A DNA stretch of 64,000 bases from Cryptomeria japonica (taxonomy: Eukaryota > Streptophyta > Pinopsida > Cupressales > Cupressaceae): the NCBI RefSeq assembly GCF_030272615.1, contig NC_081405.1, forward strand, positions 650,458,920-650,522,919. Direction: 5' to 3'. The translations under genes and the position numbers were made by a program. Shown here in pieces: positions 55,602 to 64,000 of this stretch. The notes beneath the pieces are model-generated. The model was not told the origin of the DNA. It was given only the letters and a program-made list of their open reading frames with translations, and ran no database searches. Positions within the stretch are counted from its first letter, which is position 1. Every line of letters begins with the position of its first letter.

Positions 55602-56740
55602 CAACTAAGTATGCCAATCCTTACCATGCTTATTTACAGTCTTATGAGGAATTTATTCAATAATTCGATTAGAAGCCTCAGGTTGACCATTTGATTAAGG
55701 GTAATACAAGGTAGAAAATTGAAGTTGGATATGGTGTTTCGAAATAAATTTCTTCACATATTTGTTCTTAAATGAAGCTCCATTATCAAAATTCAAAGTA
55801 GAAGGTATACCAAATCGAGAAATGATGCTATCTAGAATGAGCTAACAAATTGCATTATTTATAGTGGATCGAAGAGGAACAACCTCTACCTACTTTGTAA
55901 AATTATTGTGGCAGTGAGAATAAAAGTATGTCCTTGTGATGAAGGAGAAGAAATTTTACCAATAAGATCTAAACCTCATAATGAAAAGGGCCAAGAATCC
56001 ACTTGGGACCTAAGTTCATCTGTGGGAGCATGAATCAAATTGTTTTGTTGGTGACACTAAGGACACTTTTTGACAAAAGAAAAGGAGTTTCTTTCCATGG
56101 TTTTCCAATAGCATCCCATTCAGATCAATCTTTGAACCAAAGATATCCCCCGAAAATGCCCACCTCAAGCACCTGAATGTGCCTCCTCAAGAGCAATGGG
56201 AATCTTTGATTTGTTGGGACAATGAAGGAGGCTATTATAACCTCATCAATAAAGGAAATTTGAAAGAATAATGTACCACACAACGAGTTTACCAATTTGA
56301 GCTTTATTATTTTTACTTGTAGATTCTAGAAAGGTACCATCAATCAAGTATCGAAAGATATGAGTGTACCATTCATCAAGATCTAAATCATAACAACAAG
56401 CTACCTCACTAAGATAATTGGTAATAGCAAGTGAGTTGAGATTATGAATGATTAATTTATAATCTACAAAAGTAGCATCGAGGGATATAAGAGAGGTTGT
56501 GCTCATGATGGTATCCACATGTCGGTTATCCTTTCAAGGGATAGGATCTATGTTATAAGAAGCAAACTTCTTTAACAGTGATAAGGCCACGTTACGATAT
56601 CGTGAGAATTTTTTCTTCTTGATATGTTCTTGTAACTTGTCTTATAATCAACTATGAATCACCATAAATATGAAAATGTTGAATGTTAAAGGATAAAGCC
56701 ACTTTTAAACAAGTAATAAGGGTTTCATACTCAATGATAT

Positions 56741-58265
56741 TGTAGACACCTAAAAATGGTCAATGCTTGCGGAGTCATACTTTAACATTTGCGCATTGCC
56801 TCATTTTAGGTTTTTGCGTCGCATTAACATTTCTCCTATGATACGCACTTGGTCTTTATCATTTGCGAGCATCGAGTCATTCTTCTACATTCTTCATTTA
56901 TCTCGCTCTCAAATTTGGTCTTGTCAACAATAATCTCCAATCATGATTTTAATCAATCTTATCCTATTGCATCGATGTGCGTGCTTATTTGTCATCATTT
57001 TGGACATCGTCAATCCTAATTAGGGTTTTGTCCTCCTGTCAACCTTGCGATCAATTCGTCATCAATCGTTGTCCTCTTATCAATCTTGTCGATTTATTAT
57101 CAATCCTTCAATCTTGTCGATTAACGATCGATTTGTCATCGGTCATTGTCATGTTCGATCTTGTCATTTTGCGATCGATTCGTCATTGATCGTGGTCATT
57201 TTCAATATTGTCATTTTGCAATCTATTTTGTCATCAATTCTTGTCCTCTTGTTCGATCTTGTCATTTTGCGATCGATTTGTCATCGATCGTTGTTTGTCT
57301 CAAATATGTCAATTTGGATCAATTTGTCATTGTTCCTCGTCAATTGGCGTATTTATCAATCAAATCATTTATCACATTGGTCCTTTGTTAATTAGAATCA
57401 AATCGAATTAATTATCTTTCATCAAGGCCTAATTCATCTTCTAGGGTTTCGTGATTTCATCATTTAACGTAGTTTGTTATTTCCTCCTTTAGGATTAATA
57501 AATTGTTTATTTATCCTAAGTCTTCTCATTGCAATTAAATGTTCATTTAATTGGCTAATTATTCCTCTTTGTGAATTAATTAATAAATGACAAATTATTA
57601 ATTAATTTACCTAATTCCTAATTTTCATCAATTTCAATTTTCTAATTTTCTAAATTCCTAATTTCAAATTCCTCCTATTTCTCTCCTAAATTCATGGAAA
57701 TGACATGTCAATTTGTCATAAATTTGTCATAATTGACAATCAATCAATTCTTGACATAGAAATTTGTCATATTTTGTCATAAATCATCAATCAACAAATT
57801 TTGCATAGAAGGTGCATAATTTGTCATAAATTTGTCATAATTGACATAATTGATTTGCAATTTCCATTTGAATTGAATCATGCTAATCTTGTCATCTCTC
57901 CAATTCTTCTATAAATTGGATGATCTTCTTCAATCAAACCCCTTGATCCTTGATTCCTAATCCTTAATCAGACTATCGAATTTACCTTCTAGTACTCTTG
58001 ATCAAAAATCTCGTCTACTTGCTTTCAATTGTGTGTGCACTTGTAGGTGAGATCCACAACTATTTGGAGAGGAAAGAAGAACAATGGAGCCGCATGGAAG
58101 GAGCATTCAAATCATCATCTGGTTTGCATAATATTTAGTTTTGTATGCTTTGTTTTCATGTCTCTATTGAGTGTGTCTTAGGATAGATCATTGCAATGAA
58201 TGCATTTGTGATTGAGCTATTATGTTTATCCTGTCTTGTGATAATTTCCTATTTCCTAACGTACA
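56741..58265 (+). repeat. GypC 5' LTR
   Basis: A 1,525-bp LTR, TGTAGACACC..AACGTACA. It contains about five diverged units of the hairpin minisatellite (57040-57300, GATCGATTTGTCATCGATC at about 57273), and a TATA-like CTATAAATTGG at about 57909. The LTR-to-PBS spacer is TTAAT. Confidence 0.9.
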
Positions 58266-58270
58266 TTAAT

Positions 58271-58289
58271 TGGTGAACCTGACGTGAAC
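58271..58289 (+). other. GypC primer-binding site
   Basis: TGGTGAACCTGACGTGAAC, identical to the GypA site, after a 5-bp spacer. The primer tRNA is not assigned. Confidence 0.8.
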
Positions 58290-60338
58290 ACTAACCTTCT
58301 AACCTCTTTATGGTGTTTTGAGTGCTCTCAAGTTGATTTGCAGGCCAAAAAACCCAAAAATAGGGTCGTGCAGGGTATTCTGGAGACTTCTGCGCCTGTG
58401 TAAGACAACTTGCGCCTGTGTTGAACATTTTGTGCTTGTGTATAGGACATTCTAAACTTGTGTCATGGGTTCTACACCTGTGTCGTGAGTTCTGCGCCTA
58501 TGTAAAGTCCAGAGCAGAGGTAAAAAAATGCAGTGTTTACTTGAAATTTGTTGTGTTTTTGCATTCTGTTTTCTGTGCTTTGGATTTTGGTACTAATTAT
58601 CTGTGCAGAATCTTGGCATATGCATGGTAAAGACAAAAAATCAAACTACTAACATGCTTTGTGCAGATTCAAAAGTCAAAGAATAAGCATATCAAACTCC
58701 TAACTTGGGTTTTTGCAGGTTGCCTTGGAGAAACAATCAAACTTTGTGTTTGCATTTAATTTTTAGGCACCTAGTGATTTCTAAATAGGTTGGAATGAAC
58801 ATTTGTTTTCTTTGATTTTTGAGTATGACATTGGAGTAGGAGAGTATGCTCTCATCCTTCTTAGGGTGATCAGAAATCCAGATCTTCAATACCATGCTTG
58901 TGTTGTTGATTGTGTGTCACATTTAGAGGGCCTGCCTTCCCGACCACTTTGCTTTTGCAAGCAAGTGATAATTGTGAGAAGGGAACGACCCAAAGTGAGT
59001 ACGGCTAGAATTACTTGGCATTCTAACTCACTATAAAAAAATACCTGATGAGTGAAAGCTTTCAAGGAAGTATTACGTGGGAATTGCAGTTACTTGGGAA
59101 GTGATGACCCTTGAACTCTTTCTCATATCAACATCTAAGTAGGGCCTCTTGGTCTAAATCGTGCTTGCACGACTACATTTGTTTGGTATCTTGATGGGCT
59201 TAATGTCTCAATCACGCTTGCGTGACATCAAGGAGTAACGCTTAACAGAAATCCTTACTAAACACCTTGTATTTAGAGGCCAAAAACCCTTCTAGTTGCT
59301 TGAGAAGGACAAATTCGGATACTTGGAAGAGATACTAAGTTTGCCATGGGGAGATTTCCATGGGGACTGATGCTTGGCTGCCCTGAGAAGTGAGTGTCAT
59401 GGAGGGGAGCCCGTGGGATCAAGCATCTATGTATTCTCCTTGAATCTCATAATGAGTCTACCTCTCAAGTATCTAATGTCCTTGCCTACCATAAGAAATG
59501 TGGGAATGAGCATGATTGTCTTGAGTCTAAGTTGCAATATCTTGTATTCTTTGCTTGTCAAAAGTTGAATTGCATCCCATTTCAAAGAAGAAAAACAAAT
59601 TGATCCAACGTAAGATTAAACACAAGAGACATTCATCCAACAAAAAGTTCAACAAGGTTCAAAACACATCTTCCAATATGATGATCAAACATTGTTCCAA
59701 ATCTTGTCTTAACATTCATGTTACTTACATTTAGGTTCATCCTAGGTTGCATTTTACAAAAGTCATTGTCAAGTACCAAGGTTAGGTTTCACCTAGGTCA
59801 TACTCCTTTTCATATCAATAAGAGTCATCCACTTGCATATGTCCTCTTGCATTAAAGTCATACTATTGTCATACATTCATATTTGCATACCCTAAGTCTC
59901 TTCATTAAGCTTAAGACATTATCATATCATAGTAATTGTCCTTTTGCATATAGTCTCAAAAACTAGGTTTTGTCATACTTGAGTAATCCAAATCTTTGAT
60001 AAAACCCTAAGTCATTGTTAAGAAGTCTAGACCTTATCAAATCTTTTTGTCCTTTTGTCATCAATATCATTTGGTCAAACCTAGCTTAGTATCCAAGCAT
60101 ATAGGGGAGACTTTGTCATTTGTCCTTTTGTCACTTACGTCCTTTTGTCCTTTAAGGTCTAGATATCATTCCAATTTCCTAAGGGTCCCTCTCTTAGATT
60201 TGCATTTCAAAAGTTTGTCAAAATCTTCGAAAATAACCAAAAACATGGATTGCATGCTCGTCTATTTAGTTTGCATTTAGCTGCATATCATATATTATCC
60301 TTGAAAAATTCCAAAAACATTGCATTTGCATAAGTGAC
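58290..60338 (+). other. GypC 5' leader
   Basis: A non-coding leader alignable with that of GypB. It includes the 20-bp minisatellite at 58391-58511 and a long stretch of unspliced-looking AT-rich sequence. The last bases before the gag ATG (GCATAAGTGACATG) match the GypB ORF start region. Confidence 0.65.
58391..58511 (+). repeat. Leader minisatellite of GypC, 6 units of 20-21 bp
   Basis: Units begin at 58391, 58411, 58431, 58452, 58472 and 58492. The leading form is TGCGCCTGTGT plus a variable tail. It is the reverse complement of the GypB array, which is expected because the two elements lie in opposite orientations. Confidence 0.85.
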
Positions 60339-63300
60339 ATGCCTGTTGAGACAAGATCAAAATCTAAAAAGATGGGCGAACCAATGTATCAACCCATGGA
60401 TGACATAGCAAATTCGTAGTTTCAAACCAGTCAAACAGTACAAATTGAAGGTTCCTCAAACACATCTCTACCACCATATGGAATGGTTCAACTTGGGCCA
60501 CCTCCATTATATGAACCAGTATTTGTACCTATGAAACCAGGACATGGGAGTGTTCCACCAACTCCAAGAGGAAGTGCGCCTTTCAATTTCAATCAACCAC
60601 ACCTGCAACATGACATTCAAAATCAAACATTATATGAAGAACCAACCCTCTCACAAGGATTTGGTTCAAATCAAGGCTTTTACCAAGAAACGAATCCAAA
60701 TGTCCAACCAGATTCCTCATCCGATTCTGATACTTCTGACGATGTTGACATGTTCCTTCAAGATCCGAAGATAACAAAAAAGATGGATAAGTTCTTGAAC
60801 AAAGTCTTTAAGATGTTTCCACAAAAGTATCTTAACATGATGAGTAATGTGACATCTTCAAGTGACCAAATCAATGTGCAAGAACAACAAGGTGGTGAGT
60901 TGTTAAGTTTTTCCCTGCACCCAAATGAAGAAGGTGCACAACAAGCAACTCAACCTACCTTGATGAGTAAACGTGCTTCAAAGGCATTGACAGTGACTAT
61001 TCCTCAAAAGTCACCATTTGAGACAATAAATAATCCACTATTCAATTCAACGCCTGTAACACAAGATCAAATGAAGAACACGCAAGCATTCACAGCTGTC
61101 CCTCAACAAGAAGTGGTTCCTTACATGCATAAAGTGGGATCAAAATCTAAGATGCAGGAAAGCTTCACAACTGGAATGCCTAATGTCAACAATGTCCAAA
61201 ATAACTCCATGATGCAACAAAGTTCTTATGTCCCGTTAAGTTCAATATCTTTGCCAAACACTATTGCAACAAATCCTTCAATAATTGTGACACAAAGAGC
61301 TATGGATAGTGGTTTGCACCAACAACAATTGTTGCAACAATTGAGTAATATACAAGAGGTACAATCGAAGGTGCAAACAAGTAATGTGCAACAACAACAA
61401 GTTCGCATTCGACAACAAATTGCAGCACCTTCGGCACCATTACAAGTTAATGAAAACTTGCAGCCATCACAATGGATTGGACTAAAAACACAGCAAGTTA
61501 ATGCAAGTGCTATACACCATCCTAAGGAGAAGCAACAAAAAGCACCTAAACAAAGTTTTTTACAAATGATGGGATATACACCACGACAACAATTGGCACA
61601 AAGTCAACAAATTCCGATTCGTCAACATCAACAACATGTGCCTCAGTATGTGCCAAGGCAAGCAAGCTATCCTACTTCACAACCACAATTGGCGCCTGTG
61701 CAATATCAACAACCTACTCAATTGCAATCTCAATCTAGGCTCCAAGAAGCACAACAAAAAGGTCGATATCAAGGCATAGCGCAACCACAACAACAAGCGA
61801 TGTACCAAGAAGTTTATATGCCGGAGACACCAAAAACAGCCATTTCAGAGTATCAACAACCGATCGGAAATGTGATGTATCGACAAAGAATACCAACTGG
61901 GATTAATGATGGACCTCTACAATCAGATACAATTGCACAACAACTTGAGCAGTTACAACGAAAAGTTGATGCATTAGAAACTAAAGGAACAAAGAAGTTG
62001 TATACAGACCAAGATTTATGTCCTAATCCATTTGACAAGAGTGTATACATGCCTCCATTCCCTAAGCATTTTGAAGAACCTAATTTTGAGAAATATAAAG
62101 GGAATGGCAACCCAAAAGATCACATTCGTGCATTTTTCGTGGCAAGTACTGAAGTGAGCTATGAGGATACATATTTAATGCGATTATTTGCATGAAGTCT
62201 CACGGGACAAGCCATGGATTGGTATTCGCATTTGCCAGGAAATATAAAGACTTGGTCTGAATTGGCTCAAAAGTTTATATCTCACTTTGCATTTAACATT
62301 GACAGTGATGTGACTATGTCAGATCTATGCAACACCAAGCAAAAGCAAGGTGAACCATTAGTGACTTTTTTGCAACGATGGCGAAGCTTGTATAGTCGTT
62401 CTTCCCTCGATATACCTGAAGAACAACAAGTGAATTTGTTTATCCAAAATTTGGTCCCAGAAATGATGTATGAGCTAAAATTGAAAAGTCCCAGTACTAT
62501 TGAGAAACTCATTAAGAAAGGGATGAATATTTAAACTGCTCTTGTAGCCAAGGGAATTATTAAGCTCAATAAAGATAGTGATAACACCAATTATTCGGGA
62601 GATAGAAACAGATTTTGGTATAAGAACAAGAATGTCACTAATGATGGAGTTGTTGATGCAAGAGCGGTGAATGCAAATCAACCCCCATTCACAATCAAGA
62701 AATTAAGTGTTCCTAATATGTCAACTATGGAACAAAATCAGGCACCAATGAGCAATGTTACTCAACAGCCTGCTCAACAACAGCACACTCAACAGTATAA
62801 CCAACAACAAGGTCAACAACAAAACCAGTAGCGCAAACCCTTCCGATCACGGGATGGGCCTCCTTGACAATTTATGCCATTGGGAGAGCCTATTGAATCA
62901 GTAATGAGACAATTGATACAAGCAAAATTTATTAAGTTACTAGATATCAAGGCAAAACCAGCGGTAAAACCGCATTGGTGGAATGATAAGGCGTACTGTG
63001 AATATCATCGGTCCAAAGGACACAAAACTCCATCCTATTTTCAATTGAAACACATGATTCAAGATTTATTAGAGCAAGGAGTAATTGAGGTAGATCCACC
63101 CCATCCAACCTCTAACACTGATCATACTATTTTTAAAACTCCTTTGCTTGATCATGACAAGGGTAAAGCGTCTTCTTCCAACTCTGCCCAAACGGCCAAT
63201 TATGCAAGTTCTGGTTATAATAATGTCATTAATTGTTTTCGCGCTTCAACTGAGTATGTTTCTACCCTGAGAATAAAGGGGCAAGAGCCTTCTTGTGCAG

Positions 63301-63539
63301 TCACCACTCGTCGATCCAAGATAGTCCTGAAAGGCGCTCCTGCAGCTCCTCCCAAGCCAACTCCTGCAAGTCAGTATAATCTTTTGGATCATCTAGGAAA
63401 GACACCTGCACAAATATCAATCCTTGAGTTACTGAAAATGTCTCCCATGCATCGTGCAGTCCTAGATAAGGCTTTAATTGAGTCCACTGTTCTGACAGAT
63501 ATTGATGTTGACCAGTTTCAGCCCGGATTGGACATTTAG
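60339..63539 (+). pseudogene. GypC gag
   Basis: The start is the ATG at 60339 (MPVETRSK), matching the GypB ORF start. One frame runs to TAG at 63537, about 1,066 codons. It has in-frame stops at 60417 (TAG), 62193 (TGA), 62532 (TAA), about 62829 (TAG) and about 62865 (TGA), but no frameshift. The N-terminal 500 residues are Gln/Pro-rich, with a short Asp/Ser-rich acidic patch near 60720-60760. The gag core lies at about 62030-62520 (FEKYKGNGNPKDHIRAF, MDWYSHLPGNIKTW, FLQRWRSLYSRSS). A second Gln-rich run (about 62740-62830) is followed by a degenerate nucleocapsid motif YCEYHRSKGHKTPSYF (about 62994) in which the last Cys is lost. The product would be the particle-forming protein of the element. 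Confidence 0.85.
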
Positions 63540-64000
63540 CCATTTCCCAAAATGTCGCATTTTCTGACAATGATATCTCACCTGATAAACTCCCTCACAA
63601 TGATCCTTTACACCTTGAAGTCTTTGTTCATAACTACAAAATCTGACGAGTCTTGATAGATGGCGGAGCAGGTCTTAATATTTGTACTTTGAGAGTGGTT
63701 ATTGGCCTTGGGTATACAGAGAATGACATTGATGCTTCTAAAAGAATAACAATTAAAGCCTATGATGATGCTGAGCGCCCATCCAAAGGGATAATTACAT
63801 TGCTTATCAGAGTTAATCCAGTGACAGAAAACACTTTCCTGCAAGTCCTAGACCTTGATCTCCCTTATAATATGATCCTTGGCCGTCCATGGATTCATGC
63901 AATGAAAGTGGTTCCATCCACCTATAATCAATGTTTAAAATATCCTTATAATGGAACTGAGATAACCATTCCGGGAGATCCTAATCCATTCCAATTTTGT
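63540..64000 (+). pseudogene. GypC retropepsin (partial, runs off the window)
   Basis: After a frameshift the protease frame carries VLIDGGAGLNICTL (about 63650-63690). The usual D-S/T-G is D-G-G here, as I recall from some plant gypsy proteases. Further along are YDDAERPSKGIITL and MILGRPWIHAM (about 63870-63905), the flap and C-terminal Leu-Gly-Arg-Pro-Trp motif typical of plant gypsy retropepsins. A TGA at 63644-63646 precedes the active site. The frame stays open to the window end. Confidence 0.82.

Larger units (their letters stand above)
46075..56740 (-). pseudogene. GypF: gypsy RNase H-integrase remnant split by CopC
   Basis: Coding pieces lie at 55602-56740 and 46075-46588, joined across CopC (TSD CAACT and CAAAT). 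In order: RNase H with IEYETLITCLKVALSFNI and HIYGDS (56740-56620), a linker, the integrase zinc-binding region (EEAHSGA, MGCYWKT, KKCP.CHQQ, about 56200-56050) and the catalytic core remnants, with SNGQPEASNR at about 55670 and HGKDWHTQL at about 55615. After CopC the frame resumes at WAYKTSV (46560) and runs to a C-terminal region with KGKFSLNWLRPYII and MEGMPLKEPINTMH (about 46250-46100). Many stops and frameshifts are present. The right edge is cut by GypC inside RNase H. It is the oldest layer in this part of the window. Confidence 0.8.
56741..64000 (+). mobile_element. GypC: gypsy element, 5' part, continuing beyond the window
   Basis: A plus-strand 5' LTR (56741-58265), PBS, 2-kb leader, gag and start of protease. 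It is inserted into GypF RNase H. RT, integrase and the 3' LTR would lie past 64000. It shares LTR family, PBS and leader with GypB and LTR family with the solo LTR at 49042. Coding integrity is moderate: one main gag frame with several stops, then a frameshift into protease. Confidence 0.9.

Noticed and set aside
56977-57411. Ile/Cys/Arg-rich plus-strand frames in the GypC LTR
   Set aside because: They arise from the 49-bp minisatellite. Equivalent frames appear in every LTR of the family in whichever strand carries the repeat.

Overview
This window reads as plant nuclear DNA, most likely from a large, repeat-rich genome. A gymnosperm is my guess from the style of the elements, but the sequence does not prove it. 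I find no convincing single-copy host gene, no rRNA or tRNA gene, and nothing prokaryotic. From about 3.1 kb to the end, nearly everything belongs to LTR retrotransposons of the Ty1/copia and Ty3/gypsy superfamilies. They are nested in one another and carry stop codons, deletions and one solo-LTR event. Several insertions can be closed exactly by TG..CA LTR ends, primer-binding sites (PBS), polypurine tracts (PPT) and 5-bp target-site duplications (TSD).

Layout (names are local labels). 1-3155: non-genic DNA with a 97-bp tandem repeat. 3156-13783: CopA, a minus-strand copia-type element with no polymerase, a four-knuckle gag and a large unknown ORF that has its own promoter-like region. CopA is interrupted at 8086-12311 by CopN, a plus-strand gag/protease-only copia element. 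14230-16951: CopR, the 3' end of a minus-strand copia element (RT, RNase H, LTR). 16952-21485: GypA, the 5' end of a plus-strand gypsy element (LTR, PBS, long modular leader, gag). 21480-26159 plus 39033-39921: CopB, a minus-strand copia element split by GypB. 26160-39027: GypB, a complete 12.9-kb non-autonomous minus-strand gypsy element that carries an antisense plant mobile domain (PMD) gene. 39922-42563: CopD, the 5' LTR and gag of a minus-strand copia element. 42564-45302: GypE, a gypsy 5' LTR and leader. 45303-46588 plus 55602-56740: GypF, an old gypsy pol split by CopC. 46589-55601: CopC, a nearly intact minus-strand copia element that contains a gypsy solo LTR at 49042-50334. 56741-64000: GypC, the 5' part of a plus-strand gypsy element (LTR, leader, gag, protease) that runs off the window.

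How the parts relate. GypC looks like an autonomous relative of GypB: same LTR family, same PBS, alignable 2.1-kb leader and the same ORF start. GypB has replaced gag-pol with a Gln/Pro-rich ORF and an antisense PMD gene. CopN and CopA also lack polymerase and must have relied on enzymes from related elements. Across unrelated elements the premature stops are mostly TAG and TGA at places where CAG, TGG or CGA codons are expected. This fits C-to-T decay at methylated CG/CHG sites after silencing. The clearest cases are the PMD ORF (18 premature stops, none TAA, no frameshift in 1.83 kb) and the CopC polyprotein (1,393 codons, five stops, all TAG or TGA).
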